From: Gnetum montanum
Taxonomy: Eukaryota; Streptophyta; Gnetopsida; Gnetales; Gnetaceae
Assembly: GCA_015680685.1 (NCBI GenBank)
Contig: MNCI01018080.1
Location: 2,947 to 26,583 of the forward strand
DNA: 23,637 nt
Direction: 5' to 3'
The translations under genes and the position numbers were made by a program. The notes under the pieces are model-generated. The model saw only the letters and a program-made list of their open reading frames with translations, was not told where the DNA came from and searched no databases. Shown here in pieces: positions 1 to 10,712 of this stretch (position 1 is its first letter; every line of letters begins with the position of its first letter).

Positions 1-15
1 CTCTCTTGCTAACCA

Positions 16-207
16 CTCTAATAATTGGAGTAATCGTCGCTCTAATAATTAGAGTAATCGCCTCTATAATAATTAGAATAACCACCGCTCTAATAATTAG
101 AGTAATTACTACTTTAATAATTATAATAATTGCAGCTCTAATAATTATAGTAACCGTCACTCCAATAATTACAGTAACCGCTGCTCTAATAATTAAAATA
201 ACTGCAT
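16..207. repeat. 24-bp tandem array, 8 diverged copies
   Basis: Eight consecutive 24-bp units start at 16, 40, 64, 88, 112, 136, 160 and 184. Each begins with a form of CTCTAATAATTAGAGTAA followed by a variable C/G-containing tail. No indels disturb the period. Because 24 is a multiple of three, the array reads as an octapeptide repeat in every frame. One plus frame gives Ser-Asn-Asn-(Tyr/Trp/stop)-Ser-Asn-x-x units and then runs on to a stop at 266-268. The array may extend left of the window. It could be a decayed low-complexity coding tail or a plain minisatellite. Confidence 0.85.
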
Positions 208-228
208 CATTATGGATGGCCACAACGG

Positions 229-238
229 CTATAAAACC
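229..238 (+). promoter_or_regulatory. TATA box candidate upstream of the small ORF at 439
   Basis: CTATAAAACC is a good plant TATA match. A start about 30 bases downstream (near 260) would give a ~180-base leader. That leader contains no ATG before the one at 439. The arrangement supports a plus-strand transcription unit, but it is inferred from position only. Confidence 0.4.
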
Positions 239-263
239 AGGGGAAAGGGCTCTCCCTATCAAT

Positions 264-385
264 CCTAAAGAGTTCTTTCTATCAGTCTTTTAGGAGGGCT
301 TCCTCTTCAGAGGTAGCGGTTTCCTAAAGGGCTCTTTCGATCAGTCTTGAGGAGGGCTTGGTCTCCACTAAGCAGCAGTTTCCTC
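264..385. repeat. imperfect ~59-bp direct duplication
   Basis: A block beginning CTAAAGAGTTCTTTC at 265 recurs as CTAAAGGGCTCTTTC at 324. Both copies continue into ATCAGTCTT and AGGAGGGCTT. The copies differ by several substitutions and a one-base indel. The duplication lies in the presumed leader of the ORF at 439. Confidence 0.7.
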
Positions 386-438
386 TTTTCTTTCCTTTCT
401 ATTAACCAACGATAACGAGCAGCATCGTTGCAGGTTTG

Positions 439-846
439 ATGGCGCTTTCAATTCCTTACGAATGCAGGGACTGCATTTCGAAAGTGTTGGAAGAAACGCT
501 GACATGGTACGCAAGCGATTGCAAGTTCCAGTATCATCGTCCAGACCAGCATTTAAGGGCAACAATAAGCTTGAATTTGTGGGATTGGTTTTGGAGCTAC
601 GATGCTGACATGAGCATCCCCATATTTCTGCACTTGCTTCATATGTGGGATGATGCTTCTCCCAGGCTTGTGGTTGAGTGCGCTAAGAAATTTCGTTGGG
701 GAAGGGATTCCACTACCCTTATTGATTTTCCCGATGATGATCAGATTTTGGCTATTTCACAGTGGATTCCACTTGACCGCCTTGTTTTGGATTTCAGTGA
801 ACAGTTCATAGAATGTCCCAGCTACTGTAATACCTCCCGCAAATGA
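439..846 (+). CDS. small unrecognised protein, 135 residues
   Basis: I do not recognise this protein. The ORF begins with ATGGCG (a common plant start context) at 439 and ends with TGA at 844-846. The frame is open a little further upstream, but 439 is the first ATG after the TATA box at 229. The product is acidic and rich in Trp, Asp and Cys (for example LNLWDWFWSYDADM and DFPDDDQILAISQW). It has no signal peptide, no clear membrane segment and no motif I can name. Base composition is more balanced than in the flanking AT-rich DNA, and the amino-acid mix looks protein-like, so a real gene or exon is plausible. The sequence GTTGCAG just before the ATG could be a splice acceptor, so this may be one exon of a larger gene. 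A lineage-specific protein or a gene fragment are the alternatives. Confidence 0.5.
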   Translation: MALSIPYECRDCISKVLEETLTWYASDCKFQYHRPDQHLRATISLNLWDWFWSYDADMSIPIFLHLLHMWDDASPRLVVECAKKFRWGRDSTTLIDFPDDDQILAISQWIPLDRLVLDFSEQFIECPSYCNTSRK

Positions 847-2030
847 TTTCAAGATTTTACCCATGTAAAGAAGAGAAGAATACACGTCAAATACAAGCTT
901 TGAAGCAAATCACACCATCAAAGGGTGTTTGAATAGAGCACACATTTCTTTTCTGCAAATTCCTCCACTGATATTATTAAATTGGAAATAGACGTTTATT
1001 GATATACGAATTGTGTATATTCTTCTCCTACATCATCGTAGCATTGAGCCATGAATAATGATAGGCTGGGAATTGTATTTCTCCCCTTACAGTTTTCTTG
1101 TTCATATTTGTATTTGGTTATGCTTTATACACTGTGTTGTAGTGTGGATTCCTTGTTTACATGGTTCAAAGCATTGTTATCTATAATAACGTGAGGTACG
1201 AGTCCACTTTTTACTCTAATTGTAAAGTGTATATTAGTTTGCCAGTCGTACAGACGTAGAATCGGGATCAAGTTTTACATCAAAATTGAAAATTTTTAAA
1301 TGTCGTTGCAATGACTTCGTACTTGCTACCATATTACAGCGACTTGAATGTGCAAACAACCATGAACCATGCCATTGCAGTTTTTGCATCTCATGTATAT
1401 TTACCCCCAAGACATATAATAGACAATGAAGTGTTATTTTGGTTCGATTCTATTGGGCAGTACCAAGTTATAAATTAAATTTTTTTTCCTTAAGGAATTC
1501 TTAAAGTGGTCCTACAAATCCAAGGAATCTAAATAAATGCAAGAAAAAATTTCAATATCACCCACTAAAAGTGAACCCTTAACTGAAAGTTAGCAAATTA
1601 TGAATTTATTCTTATCTGAAATACTAAACAGGTCATTCTTTCTAGTAACATTTCTTTTGAATGTTCTAGTGAACATCTCTTTTAACATTCAAATCCAGTT
1701 GAGCACCGAAATTGACGGGACGACATTCAACACAAACACAAACAAAAACACCCACACCCATGTTCACACGGCACTTGCTCACCGCCTTCCAACCAAAGAC
1801 CTGCCAGAAACCAGGAAAGAAGCAGAGCCTCCGATTCGAACACGGAACCTGCAACTGCAAAGAAGGAAGGAAAGAAGGCCACAAAAAAACCCCCCAATCA
1901 TGGCCCGCCCTGAAAATAATAGTATCCAGATATCACAAGACAGCTTTCCCACAGCGCAGCGTGCCTGCCACGCGATGGATTCCCGGAAAATGAAAGATAA
2001 AAAAATCAACAATAAAAATGCCGCCCGCGG
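847..2030. other. intergenic stretch, no supported gene
   Basis: This is the 3' flank of the small ORF and the distal upstream region of aconitase. It is AT-rich to about 1690, then C/A-rich with CACA runs near 1730-1765. An open frame at 1600-2067 runs into the aconitase TATA box and looks accidental. Confidence 0.6.
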
Positions 2031-2031
2031 C

Positions 2032-2068
2032 GGTCAAAGGCCAAGCCAAAAAAATGGGCCTATATAAG
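2032..2068 (+). promoter_or_regulatory. core promoter of the aconitase gene
   Basis: TATATAAG lies at 2061-2068, directly after TGGGCC (2055-2060). TGGGCC matches the site II motif (TGGGCC/T) common in plant promoters of mitochondrial-protein genes. GGTCAA at 2032-2037 is the complement of a W-box core. A start near 2090-2100 would give a leader of about 350 bases before the ATG at 2451. Motif identity is seen in the sequence; the regulatory roles are inferred. Confidence 0.65.
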
Positions 2069-2178
2069 GAATTCAACCCAGACGTCTACCCTGCAGACGG
2101 GTTCATACACGCAGCAATCATTTTCATTTTGTTTTCTGCTTTATTATTGCACAGTGAAGGAAGCCAAATCTAATTGCA

Positions 2179-2235
2179 ATGCGTTTCAATTTCGGGAGCT
2201 TTATCCTGCCTCCTGCAATTGCAGTCGGAGTCTGA
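2179..2235 (+). other. upstream ORF 1 in the aconitase leader, 18 codons
   Basis: The first ATG after the TATA box opens an 18-codon frame ending in TGA at 2233-2235. It has G at -3 and C at +4, so moderate initiation is possible. It ends 215 bases before the main start, which leaves room for reinitiation. Confidence 0.45.
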
Positions 2236-2430
2236 CATTATTGCGGAGGCTACCGTTTTCCTAGGATTTTGGCAAAATTTGTAAGCGTTTTTAAGGCATT
2301 GGTGCTTATTTTTTGTTTTCGTCGTAGTTGTTGATCTCGTTAGGATTTTTGCCGTTGTTTCTGCTTCTGCCGCAGCCGCTGCTGGTTTTTCTTCTTCTTC
2401 TTCTTATTTTGTGGCTTCGTCGTAGTCCAC

Positions 2431-2460
2431 ATGATCGCTGCTACACGAAGATGCATATAA
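2431..2460 (+). other. upstream ORF 2, 9 codons, overlapping the main start
   Basis: ATG at 2431 opens nine codons ending in TAA at 2458-2460. The main ATG at 2451 lies inside it in another frame. The uORF start has C at -3 (weak context), while the main ATG has A at -3, so leaky scanning past the uORF is expected. Confidence 0.5.
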
Positions 2461-5400
2461 TCGGCGCAAGTAGTCTTCTGCGAGCGACACGATCATCTTC
2501 CAGTGTATTGGTAAGGGCTTTCTCTGGTAGCGGTTCGTCTTACAAGCGCTGCTTCTGCGTCCACAGCTCATCCTCCTACGCATATCCGAGCTTCCGCACC
2601 GTTGCCGCCCTCGCCGTCAGGAGCGACGCCGTCAGAATCAAACCCTTGCAATCTTCGTCTCTCTCGTTCAACCGCGCCGTACGCAGCTCCCTAGGGTTTG
2701 GCTCCCGTTTCGTCTCATCCATCGCTGTGAGAGCTGCCGCTGCTCCTGCCGTGCTCGCCCGGCCCGATCGGAAAATGTCTACCGCCGGTGAGTATGCTTA
2801 AGCAATTTGTCGTGTTCGGTTTTTTCGCTTCCGGATCCGCCGCGTTGGAATCATTTCCGTGGCTTTTTGATGCTTTCCTTTGCCTCTTGACGGGAGAATG
2901 TCGTGTGCTTTGATGTTCAGGTTTTTACTACAAATGCGCGAATTTCGGTCGTTTTGCCTTTCGTTTTGTCTTTTAATGCTTATGAGCGATCCTGAATTGG
3001 TTACGGATCGCGCGTTTTCTCTGGATTTCGTTTCTTGCCTTGGATCTTTCGCAAGCACTGGATGCGTTGTTTTGTCGTTCACATTCGATGCTTTGTTCGT
3101 TTTAATATTTTCTATTATCGTGCACTTTCAGTGTATACTACAGCTCGTTGATTTTCTCGAGGTTGGATTGATAGAATTTGATTAAGTGAAAACTATGGGT
3201 TGTGTTATTCAGTAATGCATAATCCTGAATTTCGTTGTCGGTTTGCAGCATCGTTTTCTCTTTGGAGATGCTGCATCTTATATTTTCATTTGACCGTACC
3301 TATAGTATGGTGATTCCGAAAGACGCGATGCCATTATATGATATCTCTGTTTCATCAAGTTGCCATGCTGGAATGAGCCACGTTATTTTAAACAATCATT
3401 TTTAATGAAAACTTATGTTATTTTTTATTTTTAATATTTTAATTTTATTCCATTTTTCTTCGCTACAGCTACAGAGAATGTCTTCGACAACATCTTGACT
3501 AGCCTCTCTAAGCCAGGTGGTGGAGAGTTCGGAAAATTTTACAGCCTTGCTGCACTCAATGATCCTAGGACTGGTAATGCCTGCTTTCTTTTAGAATTCC
3601 CTGTTTGCGCTACGATGAAGTTGCAGAACGAAACATTGGATTGACATCTCTACTGTTAGTTTCATAAACGACTTCTGGCTTTAAGTTTATTGCTTCTATG
3701 ACCATTGTGCGACACTTTTCAATCTGGAACATCTCCACCCATGGCCACTCTATAACAACGTGCACACATGAATGTCGACATGTGCAGATAAGCTTCCATA
3801 CTCTGTTAGAATTCTTCTGGAGTCTGCAATTCGTAACTGTGACAACTTCCAGGTCACAAAAGAAGATGTTGAAAAAATTCTAGATTGGGAGAACACAGCT
3901 CCCAAGCAGGTTGAAATCCCTTTCAAGCCGGCACGGGTCATTTTGCAGGTTAGCGTTCGTCAACGTTTTCTTGTTTATTTTAATACTGAATAAACAGTTC
4001 TCTGGGTAATGTGTACGTGGCAGACATTTTACTGCGTGTTTTTCAATGTTGCTTATTGTGCATCTTTTTGGAAACTATTTTAGGATTTCACGGGTGTTCC
4101 AGCTGTGGTTGATCTTGCTAGCATGCGAGATGGCATGAAACAATTGGGCGTTGACGCTGATAAAATCAATCCATTGGTAAGATAACGTCGCGACATTCGA
4201 CTTTATAGGCTTTTTATTTTCGTGTATCACCTTATAGGTTTTTTATTTTTGTGTATCGGTTTTTGAATGGCGAGAATTGAAATACACGACTCTCTGAAGA
4301 AAGTACTAACGTTTGGAGATTTTTTTCCAGGTGCCTGTTGATCTTGTTGTTGATCACTCGGTGCAAGTTGATGTGGCTAGGAATGCTAATGCTCTTCAAG
4401 CAAACATGGACCTGGAATTCCACAGAAATAGGGAAAGGTTCGCCTTTCTGAAGTGGGGTTCAACTGCTTTCAAGAACATGCTTGTCGTCCCACCTGGCTC
4501 TGGTATTGTGCATCAGGTAATACATATTTCTCATTTGATATAGTTACTTTGCTTTTACACACCGCAGTTTTTATTTTGTGCTTGTCAACGCCCAAAAGTT
4601 GAGCATCGGTAAAAATTTTGATTTATTTTGTCATTTTTCTTCAGGTTAATTTGGAATACCTTGGAAGAGTTGTCTTTAACAGCAATGGCCTTCTTTATCC
4701 CGACAGTGTGGTAGGAACTGATTCTCATACAACTATGATAGATGGTTTAGGTGTTGCTGGTTGGGGTGTTGGCGGTATTGAGGCAGAAGCTGCTATGCTT
4801 GGCCAGGTAAAAAGGAACAATGTTTAGTCCACGAAATTTTGTTTCCTTTTATTGATAAAAAATAAATACCATTGCATGTGTTCATTCATTTCACTTCTGT
4901 TCAATCTTTGTCAAATTTGCAGCCAATGAGCATGGTGCTTCCAGGAGTTGTTGGGTTTAAATTGAATGGTAAACTGAGAAGTGGAGTTACTGCTACTGAC
5001 CTTGTCCTCACAGTGACTCAAATGCTCAGGAAACATGGTGTTGTTGGAAAATTTGTTGAATTTTATGGTGAGCAGTATTGTATCAGGAAGCTGAGTTTTA
5101 TCTATTTAAGGACTGCAACTTAAGTGTTTGCTTAGTTGCATTACCATTTATCTTTGGTAATGTAGGTTAATTTTCAATTTTTGTGTTCAACCTAGGCGAT
5201 GGGGTTGCTGAATTGTCACTAGCTGATCGGGCTACTATTGCTAACATGTCCCCGGAGTATGGAGCAACCATGGGATTTTTCCCTGTAGATCATGTTACAC
5301 TGCAGTACTTAAGATTGACAGGGCGTAGCGAGGAGACAGTGAGTGTTATGTTACTCTGTTTGAATTCGGGTGTAAGTTATAAGTTCTACTTGCAGTTACC

Positions 5401-8309
5401 GTAGGATGTTTCTGTGGCTGTTTTGTAGGTGAATATGATCGAAGCTTACCTGCGTGCAAACAAAATGTTCGTGGATTATAATGAGGTATACTTATCATCT
5501 TAACTAAATTTAGCTCTGAAGGTCTTATAAATTCATTTTTTCACATATTTATTTATGGATTCCAGCCTCAAGCAGAGAGAACATACTCGTCGTACTTAGA
5601 ATTGGGTTTGTCTGCTGTTGAGCCCTGCATCTCAGGTCCCAAGCGGTAAGATTATAAAATTTCTATAATTTTTCCCATTTCTTTTTTTGGGTTCAATGTT
5701 GAAGGCTTTTCTTTCTTGCTTGTGCTGCTGTGCATTTTCAGACCCCACGATCGTGTTCCTTTGAAGGAAATGAAAGCAGATTGGCATTCTTGTTTGGATA
5801 ACAAAGTTGGCTTCAAGGTTAATGTTTCTAATATCATTTCAGTGGGATCAGATGCTTTTATTATTTGGTTTTCGTTTATGAATCATTGGTTAGAAAATGC
5901 TGATCTCTGCTGTATAATTACAGGGCTTTGCTATCCCCAAAGAACATCAGAACAAGGTGGCAAAGTTTACTTTCAATGGCCAACCTGCTGAACTAAGACA
6001 TGGTAATGTTGTTATAGCTGCTATCACAAGTTGCACTAACACTTCCAATCCTAATGTGATGCTTGGGGCTGGGCTTGTTGCAAAGAAGGCCTGTGAATTA
6101 GGTTTGGAGGTGTGTGTTTATTTGGATAGTGAAATTGCACATCTGTTTAATACTTTTTTAAGGTTTAGTGATATACTTGAGTTTCATTGGTCATCGTTAC
6201 CTATTGGTCAGAGTGTTCTTTTTATATCAATTAGGTTTAAGCTTCAGATAATGATAATGACGACGACTGTGAGAGACATTGGTTTCATATTATTCTGCTG
6301 TTTAATGCTTTTCAGGTTAAACCATGGGTGAAGACAAGTCTTGCCCCGGGATCAGGGGTGGTCACCAAGTACCTGCAGAAGAGGTATTTAATAGACTTGG
6401 TACAGACTTATGTTATTGTAAGGTTCTTTTCCTTGTCTAACATCTACTTCTCTTTTCAGTGGCTTGCAAAAGTATCTTGACCAACAAGGTTTCCAGCTTG
6501 TGGGATATGGGTGCACAACATGTATTGGCAACTCTGGAGATCTCCACGAATCAGTGAGTGCGGCAATTTCTGAAAATGGTAAGTTTTTAAGCATAGCGCA
6601 TCAATGCATGTCCCCAGGTTTGTTTTCATCAATTTGATTCTTTGCAGTTAACAAACTTGCAATAAGCTAGCTGAGTAGTGTATATTGTGGCTTTATTTTC
6701 TTTCAGACATAGTTGCTGCAGCCGTGCTGTCTGGAAACAGAAACTTTGAAGGTCGTGTGCATCCTTTGACAAGAGCGAATTATCTTGCTTCACCCCCTCT
6801 TGTTGTTGCATATGCATTGGCAGGAACTGTAAGTTTGTTATCTGCATTTACTTTCGATTGATATTATTATCGTTATCTATTGTTATCTCGTCTTTTAATG
6901 CCCCTAGTTGGATTGTCCACGGTACTCTTTTGCATGAATAGGTTGACATTGATTTTGAGACACAGCCAATTGGTGTTGGCAAGGATGGTAAGGAAGTCTA
7001 CTTTAAAGATATCTGGCCTTCAACAGAAGAAATTGCTGAGGTAAGAAAATGATAATATGTTTTTAAAATGTTTTATTGATCCTTGTTAAATTTAGATTGT
7101 GTTATTTGAAAAACTGTTGAGGAAGTGCTAACCGTTAAAAGTCATGACGTAGGTTGTGCAAACTGCTGTCTTACCAGACATGTTTAAGCATACTTATGAG
7201 TCAATTACGCAAGGCAACCCAACGTGGAACGAACTATCTGTCCCAAGCGGCACTCTGTATACGTGGGATCCAACTTCTACTTATATCCATGAACCTCCAT
7301 ACTTCAAGAATATGTCTATGACTCCACCTGGTCCTCATGGAGTTAAAGATGCGTATTGTCTGCTTAATTTGGGAGACAGTATTACTACAGACCACATTTC
7401 TCCTGCAGGTAGTATTCATAAAGATAGTCCTGCTGCAAAATATCTGATGGAGCGTGGTGTAGACAGAAGAGATTTCAACTCATATGGTAGTCGTCGAGGA
7501 AATGATGAGATTATGGCTAGAGGAACATTTGCCAATATTCGCATAGTAAACAAGCTTCTGAATGGTGAAGTGGGTCCGAAAACCATTCATATCCCCACAG
7601 GAGAAAAGCTTTATGTATACGATGCAGCAACGGTAATTTCCTAGTCTATTTGTTCATCACTAGGAAGTATTCTGTCTTTGACCCTGCGGACTGATGTTCT
7701 GTTAAATGTCTCTTCATTTCAGAGGTATAAGAATGCTGGCATTGATACAATTGTTCTTGCGGGAGCAGAATATGGTAGTGGAAGTTCTAGAGATTGGGCT
7801 GCAAAGGGTCCAATGTTGCAGGTTTGTTATTTAACGAGGAAATGTTTCATTCGTTTTCGTATTTGAAATTCGGGGAGATCGAATTTAAGTTTATTCTGTT
7901 TCCTTGGGTAGGGTGTCAAAGCTGTAATTGCAAAAAGCTTTGAAAGAATTCACCGTAGTAACTTGGTTGGTATGGGTATCATTCCGTTGTGCTTCAAAGC
8001 CGGAGAAGATGCTGAAACTCTTGGTCTCACCGGCCATGAGCGTTTCACAATTAACGTTCCTAATGACATTTCACAGCTTAAACCTGGTCAAGATGTTCTT
8101 GTGACAACAGACACCGGAAAGTCGTTCACATGTACTGCTAGATTTGACACACAGGTACTCTACCGGATGCTAATTTTTTATTTAGTTATTTTTTAAGTGT
8201 CAGTCTGACTTTAATGACAAATCTGTTTGTGTTACAGGTTGAGTTGGAATATTTCAACCATGGAGGTATTCTCCCTTACGTTATTAGGCAGCTGGTTGCC
8301 AAGCAGTAG
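2451..8309 (+). CDS. ACO: aconitate hydratase, mitochondrial-type, 20 exons
   Basis: Converts citrate to isocitrate via cis-aconitate in the TCA cycle, using a 4Fe-4S cluster (IRP1/aconitase A type). Exons: 2451-2787, 3469-3573, 3788-3948, 4084-4176, 4331-4516, 4645-4806, 4923-5067, 5196-5338, 5429-5485, 5566-5645, 5742-5817, 5924-6109, 6316-6383, 6460-6578, 6707-6828, 6942-7040, 7153-7632, 7723-7821, 7912-8154, 8238-8309. All introns are GT-AG and phases agree; total 3033 nt, 1010 residues, against roughly 990-995 in Arabidopsis homologues. Residues 1-108 form an Arg/Ser/Ala-rich, acid-poor presequence. Key motifs: GTDSHTT near 319-325, cluster cysteines at 552 (SCTNTSN) and 618/621 (GCTTCIGN), [13 protein letters not shown] in exon 17, and [13 protein letters not shown] near 891-903 in the swivel domain. 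The start is the first in-frame ATG after the stop at 2325. Met109 (ATG at 2775) matches a cytosolic-type start. Introns are short (76-214 bp except the first, 681 bp). The gene appears intact; which paralogue it is cannot be decided. Confidence 0.97.
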
Positions 8310-8500
8310 GCGAGACCCATGTTTTAAGATGCAGTGGAAAACTGTTTCACCAAATTTCATGGACAGTTTTGACTTTGAATAACACCATGAGCACCATGCA
8401 TCATGGAAAATTTTATATTTGATTGTGCGGTTAATGATTTTGGGCATGATGGGCAACCGCTCACTTTAATAAATGCTTTTAACTTTTAATTTGCAGTTAT
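8310..8500 (+). terminator. aconitase 3' UTR and poly(A) signal
   Basis: AATAAA lies at 8468-8473, about 160 bases after the TAG stop. TTTTAA-rich sequence and TGTTGTGG follow. Cleavage is expected near 8485-8500. The signal is seen directly; the cleavage site is inferred. Confidence 0.65.
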
Positions 8501-8806
8501 ATATGTTGTGGCCTAATCCATCATCGAATGATTTGAAAACTCTTTTTATTGATTAGATTTTAATCATGACTGATAATGTCTTAGTTATATTGATGAAATT
8601 TGTAGAATTTCTTGAATATTATGTTATGACGTGTCATTGCTTATTATTGTGGGCCCGGTGATGCAACTGAAATTGCTACGAGATACGTGGTTTAAAACGT
8701 CAAAGAACTATCTATAGGTCAGATTAAATCATCTTTTAGTTCAAGCAGGTGTTGCTACCAATGGGTTATTAGTTAATTGGCTCTGACCTCTTCAAAGTGT
8801 GTGAAA

Positions 8807-8856
8807 TCATTGTATCATCTATAATTTGCATTCATTGTATCATCTATAATTTGCAT
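8807..8856. repeat. perfect 25-bp tandem duplication
   Basis: Two identical 25-bp units (8807-8831 and 8832-8856) begin TCATTGTATCATCTATAA. Perfect identity suggests a recent slippage or repair event. Confidence 0.9.
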
Positions 8857-10260
8857 TTTTTTTTCTTTGCTAGACCGCTGGGATCATATTAGATTTATGT
8901 TACTTTAATTGATTTCTCAAGAGTTGGATAAAAAGTGTTAATTAGAGTTAGATAACAAGGTATTAATTATAGAAGAAAGTGTTAAAAGTTAATGGTAGTT
9001 GAGATGTAGTGGGCAATAGTTAATTTTAAGAAATAAAATTGCTAGTTGTAGAAAAATAGAACAATAAAAAATTGCTCATTGTAGTAAAAAACTAAGAAAA
9101 TTTTTAAAGATATAATGGTTATAATAAAAATGGTTAGTTGCAAGGGTGGTTGGTTTAGTTTTTAATTTGTGTTAAGAGTATGGGAACATGGGTTAGAATT
9201 CTTGAAATGATATTAAAAAATTTTTATCACAAAAATTTCAAGTTGATAAGTAATGCATTTCGGACAATTCTATTTGCTTGATCTTATGAGTTGTTACTCA
9301 TTTAGCTATTGGTTGATCTATGTTATTGTAAATAAAGTGTATGACTTTGTTTTAGCTTATTAAGTTGAACAAGTTCTTTAAATGTTTGTTGTGCTTTGAT
9401 TTTTTAAAGTAAAATTGAGAGAGTAATTTAGCAATCTATATTAACAAAGTAAGAATAACATTATATTTAAATTAACAAACTTAGAATAGTATTACATTAA
9501 AACATAAAATAATAGAAACATGGCTTGGTGGGCCAACAAAACAAAGTTGGTTTGAAAATGTTAGAAAAATAAAAAAATGTACTTAAAAAATGTGTTGTTG
9601 TAGATGTGGGCAGAATTAGCGTAGAAGAACAATAAGAAAAACATAAAGGGATTGATGGTTGGTGGTTGATGTAGGAGGTGCTACCTAGGTAGTGTTATAG
9701 CATTGTTGATGGGGTTAGAGGCTTTATCATTTTTGGGGGTTGAGATCTAATTGAAGGCTAGTGGGTTAAGCATCTCACACACACAAAGGGGTTGGTTTTT
9801 GATTTTGGTACTTGTCATAGTTTGGGATGGATGAATATGCCTTGTTGGTTGTTTGGAAATGTAAAGTTGGTGATAATGTTTGTAGGTTTAGTCGATCAAT
9901 AGCACATGAAGGGTCCAAATTAGTTAAAAACCCATAATTTCTTAGGGTCAATGTCAATGTGGACTTGTTTAGTGTTGTGGGAATGGGAGCTCCCCTATGG
10001 GTGGTCAATAGGATGCTTATGGACAATTGTGTAGTAGTTTAGAAGCATTGAGGGTGGGGTTGTTGAGGTTTGAGGGGGGTAGAGGTGGGGAGGAGAGGGA
10101 ACAAAATCTTGATTAGGGTTAGTGTGCGGTGGGAAGTGGCAAATAAGGTGGGGCATCATTTATTAGGTTGTTGGTATTTGATGGATCCTATTATAATGTT
10201 TGGTGATATTCATCCTTTGTAGCATGAGTAGGATCTTTGTTAGTGGTAACATTGGTGTAT
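8857..10260. other. AT-rich intergenic DNA without a recognisable gene
   Basis: The first part is A/T-rich with many short AAAAT tracts. From about 9560 the plus strand becomes G/T-rich (TTGGTGG, GGGGTT). An 83-codon minus frame at 9775-10026 has no motif I can name. Decayed transposon sequence is likely but not demonstrable here. Confidence 0.5.
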
Positions 10261-10500
10261 TTGTTGACATTACCCAAGATGTCAATGAGGATTGTCTCCT
10301 TGCTATGTGTCATTACAACAAATAGGTAGTCTAGATGTAGGTGTGTAGGGGTATGCTAGAGTGTCATCAAAACCTTCCTTAGCAAGCATTGCAGGTTGTT
10401 TCTAGGGGAGTCATTAAACTTGCTGCATTTTAGTTGATTGCGTCATGAAGAAATATCTTAAGGTCAAACCCCCAAAGGTTCTCTCTATAAATATGTTCCA
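10261..10500 (+). mobile_element. possible LTR remnant with TATA box
   Basis: TGTTGACATTACCCAAGATG near 10261 resembles a TGTTG-type LTR start and carries a short inverted repeat (TTGACATT and AAGATGTCAA). CTATAAATA at 10485-10493 lies about 220 bases on, as a U3 promoter would. No matching partner LTR or clear terminus is visible, so this is weak. Confidence 0.2.
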
Positions 10501-10556
10501 TAATTACAACATACCATTTTATCAAGGATTAACATTTAGCCAAATGGCATCCATTT

Positions 10557-10712
10557 GGAAACAAGGACATGACATCTTGGATTGGGGGATGTCAGAACCT
10601 AAAATAAGGACATGACATCTTGGACATCCATTTGGAAATAAGGACATGACATTCGTTTGGAAATAAGGACATGACATCTTGGACATCCATTTGGAAATAA
10701 GGACAAGACATT
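10557..10712. repeat. direct repeats around GACATGACATCTTGG
   Basis: Units beginning AAATAAGGACATGACAT start at 10602 (34 bp), 10636 (25 bp, with an internal deletion), 10661 (34 bp) and 10695 (partial). A more diverged unit precedes them at 10557. The 34-bp units contain CATCTTGGACATCCATTTGG. Confidence 0.8.

Noticed and set aside
6-293. 95-codon hydrophobic plus ORF
   Set aside because: It has a TTG start, and its Leu/Ile repeat is only the frame shadow of the 24-bp tandem array.
1834-1842. tRNA T-loop/B-box-like GTTCGAATC on the minus strand
   Set aside because: The flanking bases do not form a T-stem (two of five pairs fail), and no A box or anticodon arm is found at the right distance.
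1600-2067. 155-codon plus ORF upstream of aconitase
   Set aside because: It spans AT-rich, CACA-rich and promoter DNA, runs through the TATA box, has low-complexity composition and resembles no family.
2328-2450. N-terminal extension of aconitase upstream of ATG 2451
   Set aside because: The frame is open only from a TTG after the stop at 2325. The extension is Leu-rich leader sequence, and the first in-frame ATG at 2451 starts a good presequence.
5716-6331. Open frames running from aconitase exons into introns 11 and 12
   Set aside because: They are explained by exons 11 and 12 read through their splice sites; the conserved protein requires splicing.
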